A stretch of DNA of 64,000 nucleotides from Lysobacter avium (lineage in GTDB: Bacteria > Pseudomonadota > Gammaproteobacteria > Xanthomonadales > Xanthomonadaceae): contig NZ_CP063657.1 of assembly GCF_015209745.1 (NCBI RefSeq), positions 1,798,001-1,862,000 on the forward strand, given 5' to 3'. Position 1 is the first letter of the stretch; each line of letters starts with the position of its first letter. The translations under genes and the position numbers were made by a program. The notes below the pieces were generated by a model. That model was not told where the DNA came from. It did no database searches and was given only the letters and a program-made list of their open reading frames with translations. This document shows positions 34,229-43,422 of this stretch, piece by piece.

Positions 34229-35892
34229 GGCTGCAGTGCTGCCTTTTCGGCGCGCTCGCGCTCCACGTAGGCGAGCGCTTCACCCAGGTCGGCAAAGTAA
34301 CTGGCCGGGTCGGCGCGACTGACGATCCCGGCACGCACCAGCTTGCGCAGCACGCGCAGGCTGGCGCCGCAGAGCAGGATGCGCACGCCCTTTTTCGCCT
34401 GCGCCCGGATCGTCGTATCCAGCCGCTTCAAACCGGTCGCATCCAGTAACGGCACCCGGTCCAGCCGCAGGACCAGGAACTCGGGCGCATCGCGGCTCCA
34501 CGAAAGCGCGCGATCCAGCGATTCCACCGAGCCGAAAAAGAACGGCCCGTTGATCGAGTAGACCATCACCGCAGGTGGCAGGTGCTCGACCCCAAGCCGC
34601 GCCAGTTCCGCGCGCAGCGAATGCGGGTCCTCCTCCAGCACTTCGACGGACGAGGACATGCGGCGCACGAACTGGAACATGGCCAGGATCACGCCGATGT
34701 TCACCGCCACCACCAGGTCGGTAAAGATGGTCAGGGTGAAGGTGATCAGCAGGATGACCATGTCCGCGCGCGGCGCACGGCGCACCATGCGTACAAAGCG
34801 CCCCGCCTCGCTCATGTTCCAGGCGACCACGAACAGGATCGCCGCCAGCGCCGCCAGCGGAACCTTGCCCGCGTACGGCGCAATCACCAGCAGCACCAGC
34901 AGCAGGGTGATGGAGTGGACGATTCCGGCCAGCGGACTGGTCGCGCCGTTGCGGAAGTTGGTGGCCGTGCGGGCCAGCGCTCCGGTCGCCGCGATGCCGC
35001 CGAACAGGGGCGAGACGATGTTGGCAACGCCCTGCCCGATCAGTTCCTGGTTGGAGTTGTGGCGGGTTCCCGCCATGCCGTCCGCGACGACCGCCGACAG
35101 CAGTGACTCGATCGCCCCCAGCATGGCAATGGTGAAGGCGGCCGGCAGCAGCATGGTGATCTGGTCGAAGCTCATGTCCGGCCAGTGGAAGCTTGGCAGC
35201 GTGCGCGGGATGGCCCCGTAGGCCGACTCGATGGTGGCGACACCGGGCATGGCGAACGCGGTCGTCAGCACCGTCGCGATGATCATCGCCAGCAGCGGCC
35301 CGGGCACCTTGGTCAGGCCCGGTATCCGCGGCCCCAGAAGCACCAGGGCCAGGCTCCCGAGCCCGATCAGCGTGGTCGGCCAATGCAACTGCGCAAAGGA
35401 CTGCAGCAGCGCGAAGGTCTTCTGGTAGAACGCATCACCGGCCGGCCCAGGCAGGCCGAAGAAGTACTGCCACTGTCCGACCCAGATGATCACCGCGATG
35501 CCGGCGGTGAAGCCCACGATCACCGGATCGGAGATGTAGCGGATTACCGAGCCCAACCGGGCCAGGCCCATCAGCACCAGGATCACGCCCGCCATCAGCG
35601 TCGCCACCAGCAGCCCTTCCACGCCGAACTTGGCGACCACGCCGGCGAGGATGACGATGAAGGCGCCGGTCGGACCGGCGATCTGGATCCGGGTACCGCC
35701 GAAGATCGACACCAGCAGGCCGGCGATGATCGCGGTGTACAGCCCCTGCTCGGGCTTGACGCCCGATGCGATCGCGAAGGCCATCGCCAGCGGCAGGGCA
35801 ACGATGCCGACGATGATTCCGGCGACGATGTTGGGCAGCCAGTGGGCGCGCTTGAACAGTCCGGCGCGATACCCCTCGATCAGCGCAATCAT
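34207..35892 (-). CDS. SulP family anion transporter with STAS domain
   Basis: 561 residues. A membrane domain of about 10-12 helices (about 20-410) with the SulP signatures NIVAGIIVGIVALPLAMAFA, GPTGAF, GFTAGIAVII and ELIGQGVANIVSPLFGG. A cytoplasmic STAS domain follows (about 440-545, VLRLDRVPLLDATGLKRLD). SulP proteins carry sulfate, bicarbonate or dicarboxylates; the sequence alone does not say which. It is a single leftward gene, convergent with phoH and divergent from thiD across a 124-base gap. Confidence 0.92.
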   Translation of the reverse strand: MIALIEGYRAGLFKRAHWLPNIVAGIIVGIVALPLAMAFAIASGVKPEQGLYTAIIAGLLVSIFGGTRIQIAGPTGAFIVILAGVVAKFGVEGLLVATLMAGVILVLMGLARLGSVIRYISDPVIVGFTAGIAVIIWVGQWQYFFGLPGPAGDAFYQKTFALLQSFAQLHWPTTLIGLGSLALVLLGPRIPGLTKVPGPLLAMIIATVLTTAFAMPGVATIESAYGAIPRTLPSFHWPDMSFDQITMLLPAAFTIAMLGAIESLLSAVVADGMAGTRHNSNQELIGQGVANIVSPLFGGIAATGALARTATNFRNGATSPLAGIVHSITLLLVLLVIAPYAGKVPLAALAAILFVVAWNMSEAGRFVRMVRRAPRADMVILLITFTLTIFTDLVVAVNIGVILAMFQFVRRMSSSVEVLEEDPHSLRAELARLGVEHLPPAVMVYSINGPFFFGSVESLDRALSWSRDAPEFLVLRLDRVPLLDATGLKRLDTTIRAQAKKGVRILLCGASLRVLRKLVRAGIVSRADPASYFADLGEALAYVERERAEKAALQPQSTSEA

Positions 35893-36016
35893 GCTGGCGG
35901 CATCCAGAAGAAATCCTTTCCCATCAAGACAGTCACATCCCGCGCATCGAACCCGCCATGGATTCTACGCCAGGGCTTTTTCACCTGATGGTATCGTCGC
36001 CTGCCCTTCCGCAGCC

Positions 36017-36853
36017 ATGACGACCTCCATGAACTCCTCCCAGGTGGTGTGCGCCCTGACCATCGCCGGCTCCGATTCCGGTGGCGGCGCAGGCATCCAG
36101 GCCGACCTGAAGACGTTCGCCGCCTACCGCGTACACGGACTGAGCGCGATCGCCGCGCTGACCGCGCAGCACACCCGCGGGGTGACGGCGGTGCACCTGC
36201 CCGACACCGGCTTCCTGCGCGCGCAGATCGATGCCTGTTTCGACGACTTCCGGATCGGCGCGGTGAAGCTGGGCATGCTGGCCAGCGCCGAGGTCATCCT
36301 CGCCGTCGCCGACGCGCTGGAGGTCCACCGCCCTGCGCACGTGGTGCTTGACCCGGTGATGGTCGCAACCTCGGGCGCGCGCTTGCTGGAACCCGCCGCT
36401 TTGGCGGCACTGCGCGAGCGCCTGATGCCGATGGCCACCCTGGTCACCCCGAACCTGCCCGAGGCGGAGCTGCTGCTCGGGCATGCGGTGACGACCGCGC
36501 CGGCGATGCGGGAGGCCTGCCACGGTCTGCTCGCGGCTGGTGCACGCGCGGTACTGTTGAAGGGCGGCCATCTGGATGACGGCGGGGACGTCATCGACCT
36601 GCTGGCCACGTCCCGGAATGCGCCGATCGAGGCGATCCGGCACCCGCGCCTGGCGCTTGAAGCGCATGGCACCGGTTGCACCCTTGCCTCGGCCATTGCC
36701 GCCAACCTGGCGCTGGGCGCGGATCTGTCGACGGCTTGCCGCGTCGCTTCCGATTACGTCCACCGTGCACTGTTGGGTGGCTACCGTCCGGGCCAGGCCG
36801 ACGTGGTGGTGCTGGACCACTTCGGGGCCGGGGCATCCGGCGCGGTGCGCTGA
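36017..36853 (+). CDS. thiD: Hydroxymethylpyrimidine/phosphomethylpyrimidine kinase
   Basis: Phosphorylates HMP and HMP-P in thiamine synthesis. 278 residues with [58 protein letters not shown], and the catalytic [16 protein letters not shown] near the C-terminus. I used ATG 36017; ATG 36029 is equally possible and neither has a strong ribosome site. The next gene starts within a few bases of the stop. Confidence 0.95.
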   Translation: MTTSMNSSQVVCALTIAGSDSGGGAGIQADLKTFAAYRVHGLSAIAALTAQHTRGVTAVHLPDTGFLRAQIDACFDDFRIGAVKLGMLASAEVILAVADALEVHRPAHVVLDPVMVATSGARLLEPAALAALRERLMPMATLVTPNLPEAELLLGHAVTTAPAMREACHGLLAAGARAVLLKGGHLDDGGDVIDLLATSRNAPIEAIRHPRLALEAHGTGCTLASAIAANLALGADLSTACRVASDYVHRALLGGYRPGQADVVVLDHFGAGASGAVR

Positions 36854-36855
36854 TC

Positions 36856-37722
36856 TTGCCGGCGAACCAGGCACCGCGTGCAGGCGCATTGCATGTGCAG
36901 CAGTTGGAGGCCGTCGCAGCGGACGGTCACCGCTGGGAGCTGCAGGCGGTAATCCCCGAGAACCCTACCGCCCGGCTGTTGTGGTTGCCTGCGCTCGGCA
37001 CTGCGGCGCGGCATTACCTCCCGCTTGCGCAGGCGCTCGCGGCGCGTGGCGTGGCGGTGTTCCTGCACGAGTGGCGCGGGCACGGCAGCAGCAAGCTGCG
37101 CGCCGGTCGAAACTGCAACTGGGGCTATCGGGAGCTGCTGGAACTCGACCTGCCCGGCAGCGAAGCGGCTATCTCCAGGATCACTGGACCTGGGTTGCCG
37201 CGGATCATGGGCGGACACAGCCTGGGCGGGCAGCTGGCGTGTTGCCGGGCGGCCTTGCACCCCGAGGCCGCTGCGGAGATCTGGCTGGTCGGCAGCGGCG
37301 CCCCCTGGTGGCGCGCATTCCCGTCGCCCATGCGCTGGTGGCTGCTGATCGCCTATCGTGTCCTGCCTTGGGTGGCGCGTATCCACGGCCACCTTCCGGG
37401 CCGACGGATCGGTTTCGGTGGCCGCGAGGCGCGCGGGCTGATCACCGATTGGGCGCGCACCGCAACGAGCGGGCGCTACGCGGCGGCGGGACTGGACGCC
37501 GACCTTGAGCAAGCACTCGCCACGGCGACGCCTGCGATCCACGGCGTGGTGCTGGCCGATGACTGGTACGCCCCGGAAAGCTCGTTGAATTTCCTGCTCG
37601 GCAAAATGCCGCAGGCTGAGATCTCGGTGACCACGCTTGACGATGCTGCACTGGACATCGATGCCGACCACTTCAAATGGATGAAGCGACCGGGCGCCGT
37701 GGCGGCGGCGTTGCTGGGCTGA
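36856..37722 (+). CDS. Alpha/beta-fold hydrolase (COG4757-like)
   Basis: About 288 residues. The nucleophile elbow GGHSLGGQLA is near residue 120 with the serine in place. An oxyanion-type segment LPALGTAARHYLPLAQAL and HEWRGHGSS lie before it, and a C-terminal histidine in DADHFKWMKRPGAV completes the triad. The substrate is unknown. There is no in-frame ATG at the 5' end; TTG 36856, TTG 36889 and GTG 36895 are candidates. I list the first because it lies two bases after the thiD stop, but GTG 36895 is also reasonable. Confidence 0.82.
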   Translation: MPANQAPRAGALHVQQLEAVAADGHRWELQAVIPENPTARLLWLPALGTAARHYLPLAQALAARGVAVFLHEWRGHGSSKLRAGRNCNWGYRELLELDLPGSEAAISRITGPGLPRIMGGHSLGGQLACCRAALHPEAAAEIWLVGSGAPWWRAFPSPMRWWLLIAYRVLPWVARIHGHLPGRRIGFGGREARGLITDWARTATSGRYAAAGLDADLEQALATATPAIHGVVLADDWYAPESSLNFLLGKMPQAEISVTTLDDAALDIDADHFKWMKRPGAVAAALLG

Positions 37723-37773
37723 GCTGCCACAGCAACCGCCATGGCCGAGCGGCGTCGTGACATCGCCCGGGGA

Positions 37774-38880
37774 TCATGGCAACGATATCGCCGCCTCCGC
37801 CAGCGGACGGGCCTCCGCAACCTGTCTAACTGAAGGCATCGCTTCTTCGGCGGCAGCCACCACCTCCGGAACGGCGTACCCGTGCGGATTCATCCGCTGC
37901 CAGCGCCATGCGTCCGCGCACATGGCGTCCACCCCGAGCTCGGCCCGCCAGCCCAGCAACTCCAGCGCGAGACCCGGGTCGGCATAGACCTCCGCGACGT
38001 CGCCGACCCGCCGGTCGACGATCCGGTAGGGCACTTGCCGACCCGACGCACGCTCAAATTCCCTGATCAGCTCGAGCACGCTGATGCCGCATCCGGTTCC
38101 CAGATTGATGGTGGCGCTGCGGTCCTCGCGCAGCATGAACTCCAGCGCGTCGGCGTGGGCGCGGGCGAGGTCCATGACGTGAATGTAATCGCGTACCCCG
38201 GTGCCATCGATGGTCGGCCAGTCGCCGCCGTAGACGGCCAATTGCTTGCGCCGGCCGATCGCCACCTGGGAGATATAGGGCATCAGGTTGTTCGGCTCAG
38301 CACCGGGGTCCTCGCCGATGCGTCCGGAGGGATGCGCCCCTGCCGGGTTGAAGTAGCGCAGGTTGATCGCGCGGAAGCCTGGATCGTGCTGGCACAGGTC
38401 CTCGATCAGCTGTTCCATCACCAGCTTGCTGCGGCCGTACGGGTTGGTCACCCGCAGCGGCGCATCCTCGCGGACAGGCACGGCGTCGGGGTCGCCGTAG
38501 ACCGTCGCCGATGAGCTGAACACCAGGCGGCCCACTCCGGCCTCGCGCATTTCTTGCAGCAGATGGATGGTCCCGCAGATGTTGTTGTCGAAGTACGCCA
38601 ATGGCCGCGCGCACGACTCGCCCACGGCCTTGAGCGCGGCGAAGTGGACCACGGCGTCGAAACGCTGGCCGGCGAACAGGCTGGCGACGGCATGGGGATC
38701 GCGCAGGTCCACCTGTCGGGACGGCGGAATGCTGCCGAGGATCCCGCCCAGGCGTTCCAGCACGACGGGCGAGCTGTTGACGAAGCTGTCGGCAATCATC
38801 AGCTCGTGGCCGCGTCCGGCGAGTACCGCGCAGGTGTGGCTTCCGATGTAGCCGGCGCCGCCGCAGACAAGGATCCGCAT
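37774..38880 (-). CDS. galE: UDP-glucose 4-epimerase
   Basis: 368 residues. Extended SDR epimerase: NAD-binding GGAGYIGSH at the N-terminus, SSSATVYGDP, catalytic YGRSK, RYFNPAGAHPSGRIGE, and DGTGVRDYIHVMDLARAH. The C-terminus extends about 30 residues beyond the usual end. It interconverts UDP-glucose and UDP-galactose. It sits immediately before the export genes in the opposite orientation, so it may supply a sugar nucleotide to the polysaccharide. Confidence 0.94.
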   Translation of the reverse strand: MRILVCGGAGYIGSHTCAVLAGRGHELMIADSFVNSSPVVLERLGGILGSIPPSRQVDLRDPHAVASLFAGQRFDAVVHFAALKAVGESCARPLAYFDNNICGTIHLLQEMREAGVGRLVFSSSATVYGDPDAVPVREDAPLRVTNPYGRSKLVMEQLIEDLCQHDPGFRAINLRYFNPAGAHPSGRIGEDPGAEPNNLMPYISQVAIGRRKQLAVYGGDWPTIDGTGVRDYIHVMDLARAHADALEFMLREDRSATINLGTGCGISVLELIREFERASGRQVPYRIVDRRVGDVAEVYADPGLALELLGWRAELGVDAMCADAWRWQRMNPHGYAVPEVVAAAEEAMPSVRQVAEARPLAEAAISLP

Positions 38881-39047
38881 CGGGACTTCCTGGAATCAGT
38901 GACAGGTATCCGGATCAACGCAGCTTCGTGCAAATAGCGGCTACGCACGTGCCGTTTCTCCTGCCATGACTCCCCGATCGGTGGCCGCCGCGCCGTGATG
39001 ACCTGCCCGGCGCGTGATTGGCGTTGTTGCTGGATAACGGGGACTTT

Positions 39048-39680
39048 ATGGAAACTCACATGAAAATCGTTCGGCACGTTGCGGTACTGCTGCTGGTGGC
39101 CGTCATATCCGCCTGCGCCTCCGGCAGCGGCAGCCTCACTCCGCCGCCGGAGCGCACCCAGGCCGCCGTCGACGACTACCTGATCGGGGTGGACGACATG
39201 GTCCAGGTCACGGTGTGGCGCAACCCGGAGCTCGGCGTTACCGCGCCCGTGCGACCGGACGGCAAGATCTCGGTGCCGCTGGTGGGGGACGTCGTCGCCG
39301 GTGGTCGCACGTCGGCGGCGGTGGCGGCGGACATCCAGCAGAAGCTCGCCGACTTCGTACGCACGCCGCAGGTCGCGGTGATCCTGACCGAGTTGCGCAG
39401 CCACGAATATCTTTCGCGGGTGCGGGTTACAGGCGCGGTCCGCCAGCCGGTCTCGATTCCCTACCGTCAGGGCATGACGGTGTTGGACGCCGTGCTGGCC
39501 GCAGGCGGAACCACCGAGTTTGCGGCCGCAGACCGCGCCGACCTGTACCGCAGGAACGGTGACGATTCCAGCTCGGCGCACGCGGTGAACCTGGACCGCA
39601 TCCTCAACCATGGCGATTTGACGACCAACTACCGGGTGGCCCCCGGCGACATCATCACTGTTCCGGAACGGACCTTCTGA
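39048..39680 (+). CDS. Polysaccharide export lipoprotein (Wza/exosortase-associated type)
   Basis: 210 residues. Signal peptide with lipobox ISAC followed by AS, then a Poly_export domain (DDYLIGVDDMVQVTVWRNPEL, VRPDGKISVPLVGDVVAGGRT) and a SLBB-type segment (VRVTGAVRQPVSIPYRQGMT). It should form or line the outer-membrane export channel. It is shorter than E. coli Wza (379 residues) and similar in size to the export proteins of exosortase-A-associated loci. ATG 39048 follows a GGGGA site; ATG 39060 is an alternative. Its stop overlaps the next start (TGATG), so the two are coupled. Confidence 0.9.
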   Translation: METHMKIVRHVAVLLLVAVISACASGSGSLTPPPERTQAAVDDYLIGVDDMVQVTVWRNPELGVTAPVRPDGKISVPLVGDVVAGGRTSAAVAADIQQKLADFVRTPQVAVILTELRSHEYLSRVRVTGAVRQPVSIPYRQGMTVLDAVLAAGGTTEFAAADRADLYRRNGDDSSSAHAVNLDRILNHGDLTTNYRVAPGDIITVPERTF

Positions 39681-41263
39681 TGACCACGCGCGCACTCCCC
39701 GGCCCCGGCGGCCCGTCGGTCCCTGGCAAGCCCCGCGACCTCACCCCGCAGGAGCTGATACCGATCCTGCTCAAGGAGGCGCGCAGGCGCCTCGTGCCCC
39801 TGGTCTCCATCTTCGCAGCCGTTGCCCTGCTGACCCTGCTGGTCGGGGTGTTCGTGATTCCCCGGAACTACTCCGCCTCGGTGACCATCCTGGCCAAGGA
39901 AAGCGACATCATCGAGCCGTTGCTGGAGGGACGGGCCGTATCCACCGGCGTGGCCGACCGCGCCGGCATGGCGCGCCAGATCCTCTTCAGCCGCAAGATC
40001 CTGGAACAGATACTCGATGTCGGCCACTGGAAACAGGCGCACCCGGACCCGGTCGAACAGGAGCGCCTGATGGAGGACATCCGCAAGCGCACCCTGATCG
40101 ACAGCCCGCGTCCGGACCTGGTGCAGATCACCTACCAGGATCGCGACCCGCAGCGGGCATTCGATGTCACCGAGGCGTTTGGATCGATGCTCATTTCCGA
40201 GGCGCTGGCGACAAAGGCGCGCGAGAGCCGCGATGCCTACGAGTTCATCGACAGCCAGGTCCAGGCCTACCACGCCAAACTCACCAGCGCAGAGAACAAC
40301 CTGCAGCAATACCGATCCGAGAACGTCGACGCGCAACCTGGCAGCGCGACCGACGTCAATGCCCGGATCGTGTCGCTGCGCAACCAGGTCGAACAGACCC
40401 GCATGACCATGCAGGAGCAGCAGTCGCTGGGTGCGTCGCTCAGCTCACAACTGTCGGGCGAGTCGGCGGTGTCGCGCACGCAGACACGCCAGAACCTCTT
40501 GAGCAGCCAGTACATGGAGCTGCAGGCCGAGCGCGACCGGCTGATGCTGAGCTTCACCGAGCAGCATCCCGACGTGGTCCGGGTGACGCTGCAGATGCAG
40601 GACATCCAGCAGAACCTGGCGCGCGCGCAAACACGGGTTGACCCGCCGCTGCCGGGTATCGAGTCCGCCGAGGCCCAGTCCAACCCGCTCTACCGCGAGC
40701 TTCGCAGCCAGCTGGCGCTGGCCCGACGTGAGGGCGCGGCGGCCGGCTCCCGCCTGGGCGCAGCGCAATCGATGCTGGCCGAAGAGCTGGACCGCAGCCG
40801 GCGCATCGCCGCCTCCGAGGGCGCACTAGCGGAGCTTACCCGCGACTACGAGGTGAACCGGGAGATCTACCAGGACCTGCTGCGACGCCGCGAAAACGCA
40901 CGCGTCTCGATGGGCCTGGACGAGGCCAACCGCGGCCTGACCCTGAAGATCCAGGACCCGGCGATCATGCCGCTTCGGCCCTCCGGCATGCGCCTGATGC
41001 ACATCGCCGCAGGTGGGCTGCTGCTGGCGATCGTGCTGCCGATGGCGCTGGTCTTCCTGCTGGCGCGCTTTGACCCGCGGATACGTTCCGCGCGACTGAT
41101 CGAGGCGCAGGGCCGCTATCCACTCTTGACCGCCATCCCCGCGTACGCGACACCCCGGGAGCGTCGCCATGACCTCTACGGGAAGCTGGGCAGCGTGACC
41201 ATGATCCTGGTCGTGGTACTCGCCTACGTCGCCACCTACGCGCTGAAGATGACCCACGCATGA
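39680..41263 (+). CDS. Polysaccharide chain-length determinant (Wzz/exosortase-associated)
   Basis: 527 residues. A Wzz domain with membrane helix one (about 36-58, IFAAVALLTLLVGVFVIP), a large periplasmic region with long predicted coiled coils (about 170-370), a GNVR-like block before the membrane (NREIYQDLLRRRENARVSMG), and helix two (about 440-462, AAGGLLLAIVLPMALVFLLA). A third hydrophobic segment lies at the extreme C-terminus (about 503-522), typical of the exosortase-A-linked chain-length family. There is no fused kinase; a separate kinase-like gene follows. It sets polymer length and links inner and outer membrane steps. Confidence 0.9.
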   Translation: MTTRALPGPGGPSVPGKPRDLTPQELIPILLKEARRRLVPLVSIFAAVALLTLLVGVFVIPRNYSASVTILAKESDIIEPLLEGRAVSTGVADRAGMARQILFSRKILEQILDVGHWKQAHPDPVEQERLMEDIRKRTLIDSPRPDLVQITYQDRDPQRAFDVTEAFGSMLISEALATKARESRDAYEFIDSQVQAYHAKLTSAENNLQQYRSENVDAQPGSATDVNARIVSLRNQVEQTRMTMQEQQSLGASLSSQLSGESAVSRTQTRQNLLSSQYMELQAERDRLMLSFTEQHPDVVRVTLQMQDIQQNLARAQTRVDPPLPGIESAEAQSNPLYRELRSQLALARREGAAAGSRLGAAQSMLAEELDRSRRIAASEGALAELTRDYEVNREIYQDLLRRRENARVSMGLDEANRGLTLKIQDPAIMPLRPSGMRLMHIAAGGLLLAIVLPMALVFLLARFDPRIRSARLIEAQGRYPLLTAIPAYATPRERRHDLYGKLGSVTMILVVVLAYVATYALKMTHA

Positions 41264-41270
41264 GACCGTG

Positions 41271-42038
41271 ATGAACCTTATCGACACTCCGGAACCGCCC
41301 GTGAAACGTCCCCAGGAGCTTGCTTCAGCCCCGCGGGGGGATGACGACCACGCGCGTTCGCTCCGCCACCCCCGGGAGCTCGCGCCGTTGACCCCCAGGT
41401 CGCTGGAAGACCGCAGGCTCATCCACCGCCAGGACTCCGCGCGCGTCCAGGCGGATGCCTTCCGGGATCTGCGGACCCGCTTGCTCACGCTGGGCGGCAA
41501 GCAGAACTTCGTGACCCTGGTGGTACCGGTCGGGCACGGCAGTGGCGGCAGTTTCGTCGCGCGCAACCTTGCACTCGCCTTCGCGTTCGACGAGATCAAG
41601 ACGGCACTGCTGGTGGATTGCGACGCCCTCCATCCCAGCCAGCACACGGCCATGGGCGTTGATCCCGTCAACGGCGGGCTGATGGACTACCTGCGTGACA
41701 GCAGTAGCGGGCTGCAGCAGATCCAATACCCGACAGGCATCCCGCGCGTGCACCTGATCCCCAACGGCGGTCGGCATGAGATCTCCGGCGAGTACTTCAC
41801 CTCCCCCCGCGCCCGGACCATGATCGACTCGCTGCGCGGGAGCAATCCGGATCGCTACCTCATCCTGGACGGTCCGTCGGTGTTGAACTCTCCCGACGCA
41901 CGCATCCTCTCCGAGCTTGCCGACCTGGTCGTGCTGGTTGCCGGATACGGCAAGGTAACGATGAAGAACATCGACGAGGCGGCCGCGAACTTCGAGCCCG
42001 AGAAGCTCGCCGGGGTTGTCTTCAATGACCTGCCCTGA
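41271..42038 (+). CDS. BY-kinase-like ATPase, lacks Walker A lysine and Tyr cluster
   Basis: 255 residues, with the fold and length of CpsD/CapB-type tyrosine autokinases that partner chain-length proteins. Visible are the Walker A' region TALLVDCDALHPSQ and the Walker B-like YLILDGPSVL. The expected P-loop reads VPVGHGSGGSFVARNLA: the GK[ST] lysine is absent. The protein ends at VVFNDLP with no tyrosine-rich C-terminal cluster, the usual phosphorylation site. It is therefore probably kinase-dead and may act as a structural or nucleotide-sensing partner. It starts 7 bases after the chain-length gene, and its 3' end overlaps the barrel gene. Confidence 0.85.
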   Translation: MNLIDTPEPPVKRPQELASAPRGDDDHARSLRHPRELAPLTPRSLEDRRLIHRQDSARVQADAFRDLRTRLLTLGGKQNFVTLVVPVGHGSGGSFVARNLALAFAFDEIKTALLVDCDALHPSQHTAMGVDPVNGGLMDYLRDSSSGLQQIQYPTGIPRVHLIPNGGRHEISGEYFTSPRARTMIDSLRGSNPDRYLILDGPSVLNSPDARILSELADLVVLVAGYGKVTMKNIDEAAANFEPEKLAGVVFNDLP

Positions 42039-43374
42039 CGACTCCGGGCCGACGGTTCCGCTGCCACGAGGCAACAGCGTCCGCAGCAGGATGCGTATTC
42101 CCGCGATCACGACGGCCCTGCTGGCAGCGATGTCCGGCAACACCGATGCGGCCCGGGTCGATTACGCCATCGACGCGGGCGTTGAACACGACGACAACGT
42201 GCGACTGGATCCGGTGGACCCGATCGACCAGTTGATCTGGCGCACGGGCATCGGCTTCCGCGCCACGGAAACAACCTCGACGATCCAGGCCAGCGTCAAC
42301 GGCCGCGTGGATTACCGCGTGTTCCAGGACAGCATCTACGACAACACGGTCGAGGGCGTACTTGATGGACGGCTGAATTGGGTGATGCTCCCGGACCGGC
42401 TCAGCTTCACCGTGGACGACCGCCTGCAAACCGAGGCGATCGATCGGTTCTCGCCTGACTCACCCGACAACCGGCAGCAGATCAACATCCTGTCATTGGG
42501 TCCCAACCTGTTCTTCAACGTCGGCCCGACCCTGCGCGGGCAGCTGGAAGCGCGCTACATCGACACCTACGCCGAGGTCACCCCGCAGTTCAACTCCCAG
42601 CGCTGGGGGGTGGCACTGCGTGCCATCAAGGATCTAGGCCCTTCCAGCGCCTTTTCGTTCAACGTGCAGACCCAGGACGTCGACTTCGACGACGACCTGA
42701 CCTCGCTGGATTACAAGCGCAACGACCTGTACGTCCGCTACGACCGGACCTTCCCGAACTTCGACCTCGGCGTCGATCTCGGCTACTCGCATCTGGATTA
42801 CAAGGAAACCGGCGATCGCTCAAACCCGCTGCTGCGCGGGCGACTGGCGTGGCGTCCGAGCCAGCGCAGCCGTTTGACCCTGTTTGCCGCCAACCAGTTT
42901 GCCGACGCCGCCTACGCGGCCATAAGTGACGTTGGCGCGACCTCGATCCCGGAGCGCGTCCTGATCGACGGCCAGACGATCACCGCAGCCGTGTATGAGG
43001 AACAACGCGTGTCCCTGGCCTATGACTACCACGGCGACCGGGCGACATTCATGGTCGAGCCCTACGTGCAGACGATCGACTATCCCGACCCGCTCAACGA
43101 CGACGAAAAGAACCGCGGTGTGACCGTCGGCTTCGACTATCGGCTGCGCCCGTTGCTGACCTTTTCCTCCTACCTCAATTTCGAACGGGTGCAGTACCGG
43201 CAGATCGCCCGCACCGACGACACCCGCCACCTGAGCCTGGGGCTGGACAAGCGGTGGTCGCGGCACTGGAGCACCGCGCTGACCTACTACCGTTATGAGC
43301 GCAGCAGTGAGGTCGCGACCGCGGAAGCCAAACAGAACATCTGGTACCTGCGGGTGATCTATCGCAACCGGTAG
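42025..43374 (+). CDS. Outer-membrane beta-barrel, exosortase-locus type
   Basis: 449 residues from this start. The signal segment is RIPAITTALLAAMSG with a likely cleavage near DAARVDY. The rest is alternating polar and aromatic beta strands ending WYLRVIYRNR, as in outer-membrane barrels. EHDDNVRLDP near the mature N-terminus resembles the DNV-type opening of barrels in exosortase-A loci and other exopolysaccharide systems. It probably completes the export route across the outer membrane. ATG 42025 overlaps the previous gene by 14 bases; ATG 42091 is an alternative that places the signal peptide at the very N-terminus. Confidence 0.82.
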   Translation: MTCPDDSGPTVPLPRGNSVRSRMRIPAITTALLAAMSGNTDAARVDYAIDAGVEHDDNVRLDPVDPIDQLIWRTGIGFRATETTSTIQASVNGRVDYRVFQDSIYDNTVEGVLDGRLNWVMLPDRLSFTVDDRLQTEAIDRFSPDSPDNRQQINILSLGPNLFFNVGPTLRGQLEARYIDTYAEVTPQFNSQRWGVALRAIKDLGPSSAFSFNVQTQDVDFDDDLTSLDYKRNDLYVRYDRTFPNFDLGVDLGYSHLDYKETGDRSNPLLRGRLAWRPSQRSRLTLFAANQFADAAYAAISDVGATSIPERVLIDGQTITAAVYEEQRVSLAYDYHGDRATFMVEPYVQTIDYPDPLNDDEKNRGVTVGFDYRLRPLLTFSSYLNFERVQYRQIARTDDTRHLSLGLDKRWSRHWSTALTYYRYERSSEVATAEAKQNIWYLRVIYRNR

Positions 43375-43422
43375 TAGACGCGGCCGCTGTCCCAAAACAA
43401 AGCAGCAGCAGGATTGAACACG

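Noticed and set aside
39020..39045. Sigma-54-type promoter before the export operon
   Set aside because: TTGGCGTTGTTGCTGG looks similar, but only seven bases separate the GG and GC doublets where ten are required.
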